Shown piece by piece: positions 43,638-52,457 of a stretch of DNA of 64,000 bases. The stretch is from the NCBI GenBank assembly GCA_964481425.1, contig CAYZTM010000005.1, positions 65,641 to 129,640 on the forward strand. Direction: 5' to 3'. The position numbers and the translations under genes are program-made. Under the pieces are notes generated by a model that was not told where the DNA came from, ran no database searches, and saw only the letters and a program-made list of their open reading frames with translations. Every line of letters begins with the position of its first letter. Within the stretch, counting starts at the first letter, position 1. The stretch is from MKUN01 sp964481425. GTDB lineage: Bacteria; Bacteroidota; Bacteroidia; Chitinophagales; Chitinophagaceae.

Positions 43638-44755
43638 TAGACATAGTAGCAGTTAATAACAAGAAACTGCTAAAAGCATTTATTGATTTTCCGCATGACC
43701 TGTACAAGGATGACGATAATTACGTGCCGGAATTATTTATTGCTCAACGTGACTTACTGACACCGGGTAAGCATCCATTTCACAAGCACTCAAGTTTGCA
43801 GCTTTTCCTTGCGTACAAGAAGGATAAACCGGTGGGCAGGATAGCTGCCATACTGAATAACAACCATAACACATTCAATAAGACCAACGATGGCTTCTTT
43901 GGTTTTTTTGACTGTATAGATGATGAGCATGTTGCTGAAAAACTATTTGAGGCTGCAGAAAAATGGCTTAAGGAAAAGGGTGTAAGTACGATAATTGGCC
44001 CGGTCAACTTCTCTACCAACGAGACCTGCGGTTTACTTATAGAAGGTTACGACAGCCCACCTGTGGCCATGATGACCTATAACCGCCCATACTATGGTAA
44101 GTTGATAGATAAATTCGGTTTTGGTAAAAAGACGGACCTTATAGCTTACCAGATCATGGCAGAAGACTTTGATGACAAGCCGGCAAGGCTTATGGAACTG
44201 CTGAATGAAAGACTGAAGAATAAAGGCATAACTATACGGAAGGCTAACCTGAAGAACTTTAAAAAGGAAGTAGCCAGCCTGCGCGAAGTATATAACAACG
44301 CCTGGGACAAAAACCTTGGCTTTGTGCCCATGACGGATGACGAGTTCAACTACCTGGCCAAAGACCTTAAGCTGATACTGGACCCGGATTTTTGCATGGT
44401 AGCCGAACATGAGGGTAAAATGGTGGGTTTCTCGCTTTGTATCCCTGATGTGAACCAGATATTGAGAAAAGTGAAGCGCGGCCGCTTATTGCCTACCGGC
44501 ATATTTAAACTGCTCACCCAAAAGAAAAAGATCAATGGTATTAGGGTGATAGCGCTTGGTGTGGTAGAGGGGTACAGGAAGCTGGGTATAGAAGCCGTGT
44601 TCTACGGCAGTATCATACAGAACGGTAGAAAGAAGAATATGCGTACGGCTGAGGCCTCGTGGATACTGGAAGATAATTTCCTGATGAACAAGGCCATCCA
44701 GAACATTAACGGGAAGCCGTACAAGAAATACAGGATATACGAAAAGAGTTTATGA
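43634..44755 (+). CDS. GNAT-fold acyltransferase, candidate ceramide synthase
   Basis: 373 residues with two GNAT-like halves: the first with QLFLAYKKDKPVGRIAAILNN, the second with FCMVAEHEGKMVGFSLCIPDVNQI and IRVIALGVVEGYRKLGIEAVFYGSII, the last like an acyl-CoA-binding GNAT motif A. In Caulobacter the bacterial ceramide synthase is a GNAT-type protein. Between SPT and a CerR-like reductase, an N-acyltransferase for 3-ketosphinganine is the obvious missing activity. Not proven for this subfamily. ATGA overlaps on both sides (43634, 44752). Confidence 0.72.
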   Translation: MIDIVAVNNKKLLKAFIDFPHDLYKDDDNYVPELFIAQRDLLTPGKHPFHKHSSLQLFLAYKKDKPVGRIAAILNNNHNTFNKTNDGFFGFFDCIDDEHVAEKLFEAAEKWLKEKGVSTIIGPVNFSTNETCGLLIEGYDSPPVAMMTYNRPYYGKLIDKFGFGKKTDLIAYQIMAEDFDDKPARLMELLNERLKNKGITIRKANLKNFKKEVASLREVYNNAWDKNLGFVPMTDDEFNYLAKDLKLILDPDFCMVAEHEGKMVGFSLCIPDVNQILRKVKRGRLLPTGIFKLLTQKKKINGIRVIALGVVEGYRKLGIEAVFYGSIIQNGRKKNMRTAEASWILEDNFLMNKAIQNINGKPYKKYRIYEKSL

Positions 44756-45741
44756 GCGAAAGGGTATTGATCACGGGAGCGAGCGGTTTTGTGGGCTATC
44801 ACCTGATAGAAGCAGCACTAAAGGCAGGCTTCGAGGTGCATGGCGCCATTCGCAAGTCCAGTGATGTAAGCCACCTTTCCGGTTTGGATATACAATATGT
44901 GTACCCGGACTATAACAATGCGGAGAGCCTGCAGAAGGAGTTAGAGACCGGGCAATACAGCTACATTATTCATTCGGCCGGCGTGACAAGGGCAAAAAAT
45001 GAGGCTGAGTATAATAAAATAAATGCAGCGTATACGAGAAACCTTGCGCAGGCTGCCCAACATGCTTCCATACCGCTGTCCAAGTTCGTATTTATCAGTA
45101 GCCTGGCGGCCATGGGCCCCACATTCTACGAGGATATCAACCCAATAACTGAACTAAGTAAAGCAGAACCGGTTACCAATTATGGCCGCAGTAAACTACT
45201 GGCTGAGCAATACCTAGCAGAGATAAAAGAACTGCCATTGATCGTATTGCGGCCGACTGCCGTTTACGGGCCCAGGGAAAAGGACATATACATCATGTTC
45301 AAGACCCTGAAGAGCGGGTTGGAACCTTACATAGGAACTAAGGGGCAAAGATTAAGTTTTATTTATGCGAAGGATCTTGCTAATGTAGCCATGAAGGCCT
45401 TGGTAAATCCCGGTAACCATGTGGCCTACAATATATCGGACGGTAATAGCTATGAACGCTATGAGCTGGCTGACCTGACCAAAAAGATATTGGGCAAGAA
45501 GACCTTGAAATTCCATGTGCCCCTGGGTATGGTCAAGGCTTTGTCCGGCATACTGGAGCTAACATCGCCTAAGGATAAAACACCGGTACTGAATAGCGAA
45601 AAGCTGGCTGAGCTTACTGCTGAAAATTGGAACTGCAGTATAGAAAAGCTGAAAAAGGATATGGGCTATGTGCCTGCTTACGACCTTGAGAGGGGACTTG
45701 AAGAGACATTAAAATGGTATCAATCTAACAATTGGCTATAA
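44752..45741 (+). CDS. NAD(P)-dependent reductase, candidate 3-ketoceramide reductase (CerR)
   Basis: 329-residue extended SDR. N-terminal VLITGASGFVGYHLIEAALKAG (GxxGxxG), then FISSLAAMGPTFYED, and catalytic YGRSKLLAEQYL (YxxxK). Later VLRPTAVYGPREKDIYIMFK. In Caulobacter CerR is an NAD-dependent epimerase/dehydratase-type protein that reduces 3-ketoceramide. The context after SPT and the GNAT gene suits that; sequence alone cannot separate it from a sugar epimerase. Confidence 0.72.
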   Translation: MSERVLITGASGFVGYHLIEAALKAGFEVHGAIRKSSDVSHLSGLDIQYVYPDYNNAESLQKELETGQYSYIIHSAGVTRAKNEAEYNKINAAYTRNLAQAAQHASIPLSKFVFISSLAAMGPTFYEDINPITELSKAEPVTNYGRSKLLAEQYLAEIKELPLIVLRPTAVYGPREKDIYIMFKTLKSGLEPYIGTKGQRLSFIYAKDLANVAMKALVNPGNHVAYNISDGNSYERYELADLTKKILGKKTLKFHVPLGMVKALSGILELTSPKDKTPVLNSEKLAELTAENWNCSIEKLKKDMGYVPAYDLERGLEETLKWYQSNNWL

Positions 45742-45772
45742 GAATAAACGTAAAAAAGAAACAGACAAAATC

Positions 45773-47098
45773 ATGGACTACCAGATTCAAAACGCAGATG
45801 GAAAATTAGGCATACTGATACCGGGTATGGGTGCAGTGGCCACTACCTTCATAGCAGGTGTGGAAGCGATAAGGAAAGGCTTTTCGCAACCTGTGGGCTC
45901 ATTGACACAGATGGGCAATATCAGGCTGGGTAAACGTACAGAGAACCGTTACCCACTGATCAAAGATTTTGTACCCCTGGCTAAACTGGACGATATTGTT
46001 TTCGGCGGCTGGGATGTATACGACGACAACATGTTCGACGCAGCGAGTAAAGCCAAAGTATTGGAGCCGATGTTGCTTGCAGCTATCAAGCCTGAACTGG
46101 AGGCCATCAAGCCTATGGAAGCAGTTTTTGACAAAGAGTATGTAAAGAACCTGGATGGCACGAACATTAAGAAGCGTGCTACAAAATACGAGCTGGCTGA
46201 GGCGCTGATGGATGACATTGCTAACTTTAAAAAGCAGAATAATTGCGACCGCCTGGTAATGGTATGGTGTGCTTCTACCGAAAAGTATATCGAACAGGGA
46301 ACAGTGCATGAGACCATCGAAGCTTTTGAAGAAGGCCTGCGGAATAATGATGAGCGCATATCGCCCAGCATGATCTATGTATATACTGCGATAAAGATGG
46401 GTGTTCCTTTTGCCAATGGTGCTCCTAACCTTACCTGCGACATACCTGCTATTATAGAACTGGCGAAACAAAATGGTGTGGCCATAGCCGGTAAAGACTT
46501 CAAGACAGGACAAACCCTGATGAAGACCATAGTTGCCCCGGGCCTGCACGCCAGGGCATTAGGTATTAAAGGTTGGTTCTCCTCTAATATCCTTGGCAAC
46601 AGGGACGGCCTGGTACTGGATGACCCGGATAATTTCAAGACTAAAGAGGTGTCTAAACTAAGTGTGCTTGAAGAGATATTGCGTCCTGATGTTAACCCGG
46701 AATTATACGGCGAGCTTTACCATAAGGTACGCATCAATTATTATCCCCCTCATGGTGACAATAAAGAAAGCTGGGATAACATAGACATTTTCGGATGGCT
46801 GGGTTACCAGATGCAGATAAAGATCAACTTCCTTTGTCGCGATTCTATATTGGCTGCACCCATCGTGCTTGACCTTGCATTGTTCATGGACCTCGCACAA
46901 CGTGCAGGTATGAGCGGTATACAGGAATGGCTTTCTTTCTATTTCAAGTCACCGCAGACAGCACCCGGATTGAAGCCTGAGCATGACATATTCAAACAGC
47001 TGATCAAGCTGCAGAATACGCTGCGACATATAATGGGAGAAGATCTCATCACGCACCTTGGCCTGGATTATTACCAGGACCTTGTAGAAGCGTTATGA
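45773..47098 (+). CDS. ino1: myo-Inositol-1-phosphate synthase
   Basis: 441 residues; glucose-6-phosphate to inositol phosphate, NAD-dependent, cytoplasmic. Rossmann motif IPGMGAVATTFIAGV near the start. Family-specific segments: GSLTQMGNIRLGKRTENRYPLIKDF, FGGWDVYDDNMFDAA, VMVWCASTEKYIE, NGAPNLTCDIPAI, AGKDFKTGQTLMKT, SSNILGNRDGLVLDDPDNFKTKE. Provides the inositol phosphate used by the phosphatidyltransferase further down the operon. Overlaps the PgpA-type gene by 4 bp. Confidence 0.93.
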   Translation: MDYQIQNADGKLGILIPGMGAVATTFIAGVEAIRKGFSQPVGSLTQMGNIRLGKRTENRYPLIKDFVPLAKLDDIVFGGWDVYDDNMFDAASKAKVLEPMLLAAIKPELEAIKPMEAVFDKEYVKNLDGTNIKKRATKYELAEALMDDIANFKKQNNCDRLVMVWCASTEKYIEQGTVHETIEAFEEGLRNNDERISPSMIYVYTAIKMGVPFANGAPNLTCDIPAIIELAKQNGVAIAGKDFKTGQTLMKTIVAPGLHARALGIKGWFSSNILGNRDGLVLDDPDNFKTKEVSKLSVLEEILRPDVNPELYGELYHKVRINYYPPHGDNKESWDNIDIFGWLGYQMQIKINFLCRDSILAAPIVLDLALFMDLAQRAGMSGIQEWLSFYFKSPQTAPGLKPEHDIFKQLIKLQNTLRHIMGEDLITHLGLDYYQDLVEAL

Positions 47099-47553
47099 TA
47101 ACTTTTCACAAAACCATTGCCACTTCGCTTGGCATTGGGTATATGGGTAAAGGTGGTGGCACGGTGGCTGCTATATTTACCTGTATATGCTGGTATGCTG
47201 CATGGTACCAATACCCACCGGATGTAGCTATACAATTTATAGTTACGATAGCTATTACACTGCTGGGTGTATGGAGTGCAAACGAGGTAGAACCTTATTG
47301 GGGCAAGGATGATAAGAAGGTAGTGATAGATGAAGTAGCCGGTATGATGATCACGCTGCTACTGGTACCGGTGAAGTGGCAATATGTTTTGACCGGCCTT
47401 GTGCTCTTTCGTTTTTTCGATATAGCGAAACCGCTCTACATACGGAAGACCGAGCGTTTCAAGGGCGGTTGGGGCGTGATGGCCGACGATGTACTATCGG
47501 GTATATATGCCAACATAATATTACAGTTGCTGTTGCAACTAAAGTTGTTTTGA
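47095..47553 (+). CDS. PgpA-family lipid phosphatase, candidate phosphatidylinositol-phosphate phosphatase
   Basis: 152 residues, about four helices. PgpA signature: GYMGKGGGTVA, DDKKVVIDEVAGMMITLLLVP, LFRFFDIAKPLYIRKTERFKGGWGVMADDVLSG. PgpA removes the phosphate of phosphatidylglycerophosphate. In B. thetaiotaomicron a PgpA-type gene next to ino1 was assigned as a PI-phosphate phosphatase, and the same neighbourhood holds here. Either substrate is possible. Confidence 0.82.
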   Translation: MITFHKTIATSLGIGYMGKGGGTVAAIFTCICWYAAWYQYPPDVAIQFIVTIAITLLGVWSANEVEPYWGKDDKKVVIDEVAGMMITLLLVPVKWQYVLTGLVLFRFFDIAKPLYIRKTERFKGGWGVMADDVLSGIYANIILQLLLQLKLF

Positions 47554-47936
47554 TGTCCACATTTGTAAAAGCACAGGCTGCCTCGGTCATAGCCACGATA
47601 GCTGATTTCGTGATGACGATAGTGCTGGTAAAATTACTGGCCCTGCAGAACGATGCTGCTGTTACTGCGGCATCCGCAACAGGTACGATAACCGGTGGGG
47701 TAGTGAACTTTATGTTGGGCCGGGAATGGGTCTTTTTGGCGCGTCATAATGCCCGCAGCATACAGGCCGGCAGGTATTTCCTGGTATGGGTGGGCAACCT
47801 GGCCCTGAATGCCGGTGGCGTGTATATGATCATTCATTACAGTACTATCAACTATGTGGCAGCTAAAGTATTGACGGCGGTGTTAGTGGCATTTAGCTAT
47901 AATTATTTTTTACAGAAGAAATATGTTTTTAGATAG
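47553..47936 (+). CDS. GtrA-like four-helix membrane protein
   Basis: 127 residues from the ATG at 47553, which overlaps the phosphatase stop (TGATG). GtrA features: SVIATIADFVMTIVLVKLL, GTITGGVVNFMLGREWVF, YFLVWVGNLALNAGGVYMI, FSYNYFLQKKYVF. GtrA proteins move lipid-linked sugars or help glycosyl transfer to lipids. In this operon it might move an inositol lipid across the inner membrane; that is inference. Confidence 0.82.
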   Translation: MSTFVKAQAASVIATIADFVMTIVLVKLLALQNDAAVTAASATGTITGGVVNFMLGREWVFLARHNARSIQAGRYFLVWVGNLALNAGGVYMIIHYSTINYVAAKVLTAVLVAFSYNYFLQKKYVFR

Positions 47937-50490
47937 AAAGATTGGAATAAGGCTGGTATTACTCATAGGAGCGCTGAGTTTCATTTTGCACCCAAATAAT
48001 GCCTGGACACAGGTGACGATTGTGAAAGGACGGGTGAAGGAAGCAGGTACGAAAAAACCATTGCCCTTTGTAAGTGTATTCTTCCCCAACAGCCCGGTTG
48101 GAACGAATACAAATGACAACGGTTATTATGAGTTGAAAGGAGATAAAGATTACAATAAAGTACAAATATCATATGTAGGCTATAAAACGATAGTTCAAAA
48201 AGTGACGCCGGGTAAAGAGCAGACATTGAACGTGAGCCTGGAACCTGATACCAGGGAACTTAAAGAGGTAACCGTAAAACTGAAAAAGGTACGTTACCGC
48301 AATAAGAACAATCCTGCTGTAGAACTGATAAAGCAAGTGATAGACCACAAGTCAAAAAATAAAATGGAGCATTATGACTATGTGGAGTATGAACAGTATG
48401 AAAAAATGAGCTTATCACTCATGAACACGCCGGATAAGCTGAAGAACAATCGTTTGCTGCGTTCCTTTAAATATATAACAAGGAACATTGACACTACGAC
48501 CTTCCCGGACAAAGCACTGATGCCCCTGTATATGCAGGAGCAACTATCGCAGCACTATTACCGTAGATCGCCTGAAAAGAACAAGACTATCGTAAAGGCA
48601 GAGAAGAAAGTGAATTTTGGCGAGTACATAGACAACCAGGGTCTGAAGGCCTACCTGAAACATATGTACCAGGATGTGGACATATACCAGAACAACATAT
48701 CGCTGATGACTAACCAGTTTCTCAGTCCGATAGCAGATATGGGGCCCACCTTCTACGAATATTTTATACTGGATACTACAGAAGTAGATGGGCAAAAGCT
48801 GGTGGGGCTCAGCTTCTTTCCAAGAAATAAGATGGACATGCTTTTCCAGGGACGTCTTTATGTTACCCTGAATGGAGATTATGCTGTGCAGAAGGTGATA
48901 ATGACCGTTAATAAGAACATCAACATCAACTGGATAAAAGACCTTGATGTTGCCCTCGATTTTGCAAAGGGCAACGATGGTAAATATCACCTAAGCAAAA
49001 GTGACGTGAAGACGGATTTCGGGCTTAGTTCAAAAAAATCGAGCGGTATATATGGACAACGTACCGTATCGTTCAAAGATTACCTGGTGGATGTGCCGAG
49101 ACCTGATAGCCTTTACCAGGGCGAATCTGTAGTAATGAAAGATAGTGCGCAGCTACATGATAATGCTTATTGGGTACAGAACAGGCATGATACGCTTACC
49201 ACTGCCGAATCGCTTACTTATGCGAACAGCGACAGCCTCCGGAACTCAAAGAAGTTCAAGAGGGCTATGGATATTATTACCCTTTTCATAGCAGGATACA
49301 AACGTGCCAGCCCTTACTTCGAAGTGGGGCCTGTCAATACATTTTATAGCTATAATCCTGTTGAGGGATTCAGGCTTAGGCTTGGGGGGCGTACTACGCC
49401 AAATCTGAGTAAGCGGTACTACTTTGAGACTTATGGCGCCTACGGTTTCCTCGATAAACAGTGGAAGTATTATTTCGGGGGTACCTATTCCTTTACCGGT
49501 CGGTCTATCTATGAGTTCCCTGTTAAGATATTGAAGGCCGATTACCAGAAGGAAGTGAAGATACCGGGCCAGGAATTACAGTTCATCCAGGAAGACAACG
49601 TTCTACTATCCATCAAGCGGGGTGTAAATGACAAGTGGTTGTACAATAACATTTATGATGTTACGTACCTCAACGAATTTAAAAACCATTTGTCCTTCCA
49701 GCTAGGTTATAAGAACTGGAAACAAAAAGCCGCAGGCGGGCTGACTTACGTTACCTCAGATGCGGTAAACCCCAGCCCTGTGCCTTCCATTACCACTTCT
49801 GAATTCTCACTGGAGCTAAGGTATGCTCCTCATGAGGACTTTTACCAGGGCAAGTTATACCGGATACCTATACCTAACCGTTACCCGGTCATCTCGTTCC
49901 GTACCATTGCCGGAGTCAAGGGCTTCCTGAATGGTGAGTACAATTACCAGAACTTCACCCTGAACATATATAAGCGTGTGTACATGTCGCAACTTGGGTA
50001 TAGCGATATAGCCCTTGAGGGTGGCTATATAGCGGGCAAAGTGCCATTCCCGCTATTGGCGATACACCGGGCCAACCAGACCTATTCCCTGCAATTGCAA
50101 TCGTACAACCTGATGAACTTCCTTGAGTTTGTGAGTGACCACTATGCCAGCCTGATCGTGGACCACTGTTTCAATGGATTTATATTCAACAAGATACCAT
50201 TATTCAGACGCTTGCGTTTCAGGGAGTATGCCAATGTGAAAATATTGTACGGTGGGGTGCGCAGCGAGAATATGCCGGGTAATGACCCGAATTTGTTGAA
50301 ATTCCCCACTTTCTCGAACGGACAACAGGCTACCTATACATTGGAACATCAACCTTATATAGAAGGAAGCCTGGGTGTAGGTAATATCCTTAACTTTTTC
50401 AGGATAGATGTGGTAAAGCGGTTCACTTACCTGGACCATCCCGAAGTATCGCAGATCGGTATCAGGGGCAGGTTCAAATTTGATTTTTAA
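47923..50490 (+). CDS. Outer-membrane CarboxypepD-reg / DUF5686 protein
   Basis: 855 residues. Signal peptide (RLVLLIGALSFILHPNNAWTQ). N-terminal carboxypeptidase-D regulatory-like beta domain (KGRVKEAGTKKPLPFVSVFFPNSPVGTNTNDNGYYEL...). The rest matches DUF5686: NPAVELIKQVIDHKSKNKMEHYDYVEYEQYEKM, ISLMTNQFLSPIADMG, PYFEVGPVNTFYSYNPVEGFRLRLGG, and barrel strands to the terminal IRGRFKFDF. It overlaps the GtrA gene by 14 bp. Members are usually orphan envelope proteins, so its place inside a lipid operon suggests a role in moving or anchoring the product in the outer membrane. Confidence 0.85.
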   Translation: MFLDRKIGIRLVLLIGALSFILHPNNAWTQVTIVKGRVKEAGTKKPLPFVSVFFPNSPVGTNTNDNGYYELKGDKDYNKVQISYVGYKTIVQKVTPGKEQTLNVSLEPDTRELKEVTVKLKKVRYRNKNNPAVELIKQVIDHKSKNKMEHYDYVEYEQYEKMSLSLMNTPDKLKNNRLLRSFKYITRNIDTTTFPDKALMPLYMQEQLSQHYYRRSPEKNKTIVKAEKKVNFGEYIDNQGLKAYLKHMYQDVDIYQNNISLMTNQFLSPIADMGPTFYEYFILDTTEVDGQKLVGLSFFPRNKMDMLFQGRLYVTLNGDYAVQKVIMTVNKNININWIKDLDVALDFAKGNDGKYHLSKSDVKTDFGLSSKKSSGIYGQRTVSFKDYLVDVPRPDSLYQGESVVMKDSAQLHDNAYWVQNRHDTLTTAESLTYANSDSLRNSKKFKRAMDIITLFIAGYKRASPYFEVGPVNTFYSYNPVEGFRLRLGGRTTPNLSKRYYFETYGAYGFLDKQWKYYFGGTYSFTGRSIYEFPVKILKADYQKEVKIPGQELQFIQEDNVLLSIKRGVNDKWLYNNIYDVTYLNEFKNHLSFQLGYKNWKQKAAGGLTYVTSDAVNPSPVPSITTSEFSLELRYAPHEDFYQGKLYRIPIPNRYPVISFRTIAGVKGFLNGEYNYQNFTLNIYKRVYMSQLGYSDIALEGGYIAGKVPFPLLAIHRANQTYSLQLQSYNLMNFLEFVSDHYASLIVDHCFNGFIFNKIPLFRRLRFREYANVKILYGGVRSENMPGNDPNLLKFPTFSNGQQATYTLEHQPYIEGSLGVGNILNFFRIDVVKRFTYLDHPEVSQIGIRGRFKFDF

Positions 50491-50509
50491 GACAGCAGGG
50501 ACATAGCAT

Positions 50510-51811
50510 ATGAACTGGAAAAAAATTAGAGATGGTTTACAGCAGGGGATCTACAAAGTGATCAACCCTTTTGTCCGTTTTTTGATAAAACTGGGCCTTA
50601 CCCCTAATGCTGTTACTACTATAGGCCTTGTACTGAACATAGGGGTCGCTGTGATATTTATTGTTGGTGCTGAAAGAAGCAATCGCGGCGATCTGAGTTA
50701 TGTTGGCTGGGCAGGTGCATTAGTGCTCTTTGCCGGTATATTTGATATGCTTGATGGCCAGGTAGCGCGCCTTGGCAAGATGAGCAGCACTTTTGGCGCC
50801 ATGTATGATTCTGTGCTCGACAGGTATAGCGAGATGGTAATGTTCCTCGGTATCTGCTACTATCTTGTAGCACACCATTATTTCCTGAGTTCATTGTTTG
50901 CTTTTATCGCATTGATAGGCTCTATGATGGTTAGCTACACAAGGGCCCGTGCCGAGGGCCTTGGCGTGGAGTGTAAAGGCGGCCTGATGCAACGCCCGGA
51001 GAGGGTAGTGCTTGTAGGTTTATCCGCAATAGCTTGTGGGGTTACTGCGCACTTCATAGGGGGCGATTACAAACTGTTTGTACCGGGTATCTCTTTCCAT
51101 GTGTTTGAGACCATGTCGATTTTTACCTTGCCGATAACGGTAATGGCCATACTGGCTAATATTACAGCTGTCCGCAGGTTGATGGATTCGAAAAAGGCAC
51201 TCGATCAAAAAGACCGGCAAAAGAGCACTCACAAACAGGCTGCGATTATCATATTGTTAATTGTCGCCGGTTTTACAACGCTATTCACTGCAAATAAAGC
51301 TCATGCTGAATATATTGTGGATATCCCGGTGGCAGGTAGCGAGGTAGATACCTTCCCGGTACCGAAAGATGTGAAGGGGCTGATGTTCTATGTGCAGCGT
51401 ACGCCTAACACCAATACGATAGCCTACGCATTGAACTATACACCTGCCGGTACGCTTGATGAAGAGAACCCGATACATATATTCTGGATAAGGTACCAGG
51501 AAGACGGATCAAGAAAAGACCTGAATTATATACAGAGAAAATTTGCTTACGGGTTGAACGTTAAGAAACTGAACGCTACAGACTATGAGTTGCGCTTTGT
51601 TTCATATGGTAAGCATCCTATGTACCTGCGCAAGGCTACCGACGGTAAGTACTATGTATTTACCGAGATCGGGCATACTATGTCGGTACTGAAACGAATT
51701 TATTTAAGAATTGAAGGCGGCAGCTTTTGGGTACCTAATGTTGTGTACATAGAATTGAAGGGCACGGAAGCGGCCACCGGTAAAGAGATCATTGAACGAT
51801 TAAAGCCATAA
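50510..51811 (+). CDS. CDP-alcohol phosphatidyltransferase fused to DUF4833
   Basis: 433 residues. Residues ~15-225 are a multi-helix CDP-alcohol phosphatidyltransferase with the full motif D79-x2-D82-G-x2-A-R-x8-G96-x3-D100-x3-D104. In this operon it probably joins CDP-diacylglycerol and inositol phosphate (PI-phosphate synthase); phosphatidylglycerophosphate synthesis is the alternative. A helix at ~245-263 ends in ANKAHA, like an internal signal peptide, and residues ~268-430 match DUF4833 (FPVPKDVKGLMFYVQRTPNTNTIAYALNYT). DUF4833 would then sit outside the cytoplasm. The reading frame is continuous. Confidence 0.85.
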   Translation: MNWKKIRDGLQQGIYKVINPFVRFLIKLGLTPNAVTTIGLVLNIGVAVIFIVGAERSNRGDLSYVGWAGALVLFAGIFDMLDGQVARLGKMSSTFGAMYDSVLDRYSEMVMFLGICYYLVAHHYFLSSLFAFIALIGSMMVSYTRARAEGLGVECKGGLMQRPERVVLVGLSAIACGVTAHFIGGDYKLFVPGISFHVFETMSIFTLPITVMAILANITAVRRLMDSKKALDQKDRQKSTHKQAAIIILLIVAGFTTLFTANKAHAEYIVDIPVAGSEVDTFPVPKDVKGLMFYVQRTPNTNTIAYALNYTPAGTLDEENPIHIFWIRYQEDGSRKDLNYIQRKFAYGLNVKKLNATDYELRFVSYGKHPMYLRKATDGKYYVFTEIGHTMSVLKRIYLRIEGGSFWVPNVVYIELKGTEAATGKEIIERLKP

Positions 51812-51815
51812 GGGT

Positions 51816-52457
51816 ATGAAAAAGAACTATGTTTCTAATTCCCAGGAGTCCGAACGGATGTTCAAGAGCGACTTTATGGAGTTTTTCTCCAGGGTACATT
51901 ATTCTGTACCGCTCATATTGTATGTTCCTGTGGTGCTCTTCTTTGCCATCAAGGCATTTGTTACAGCAGGTGTTAGTGCCGTAGCATTTATCGGCTATTA
52001 TGCATTAGGTGTACTGGTATGGTCGGTGGTTGAATATTTTTTGCATCGCTTTGTGTTTCATTTTGTGCCTGCTTCTAAATGGGGCCAGCGGATGCACTTT
52101 GTCTTCCATGGTGTGCATCACGATTATCCTAATGATACAAAACGCCTGGTAATGCCACCTGCAGTGAGCATACCTCTTGCCTTTCTTTTCTATTTTTTGT
52201 TCTCGCTTATATTGAATAAGGCCTATTTATGGTCATTTTTCCCCGGCTTTGTTTCCGGATATCTTTTTTATGACATTACCCATTATGCACTGCATCATCA
52301 CAACTTCAAAAGCGAATTTTGGAAAAGGTTAAAGAAACACCATATGCTGCACCACTATTCCGATTCCACTAAAGGATATGGTGTAAGCAGTCCCTTATGG
52401 GATAAGGTGCTGAGATCGGATTTTATAAAAAAACAGGAACAGAATAATGAACGGTAG
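51816..52457 (+). CDS. Fatty-acid hydroxylase superfamily membrane protein (candidate sphingolipid hydroxylase)
   Basis: 213 residues with four helices and the di-iron His boxes in order: H77-x4-H82 (EYFLHRFVFH), H98-x2-HH102 (HFVFHGVHHD), H156-x3-HHH162 and HHMLHH (175-180). The spacing resembles the FA2H/Scs7 group that 2-hydroxylates the fatty acyl of ceramide. Sphingolipids with hydroxylated chains are known from Bacteroidota. Position (acyl chain or long-chain base) is not decided by sequence. 4 bp after the DUF4833 fusion and overlaps the next gene by 11 bp. Confidence 0.82.
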   Translation: MKKNYVSNSQESERMFKSDFMEFFSRVHYSVPLILYVPVVLFFAIKAFVTAGVSAVAFIGYYALGVLVWSVVEYFLHRFVFHFVPASKWGQRMHFVFHGVHHDYPNDTKRLVMPPAVSIPLAFLFYFLFSLILNKAYLWSFFPGFVSGYLFYDITHYALHHHNFKSEFWKRLKKHHMLHHYSDSTKGYGVSSPLWDKVLRSDFIKKQEQNNER

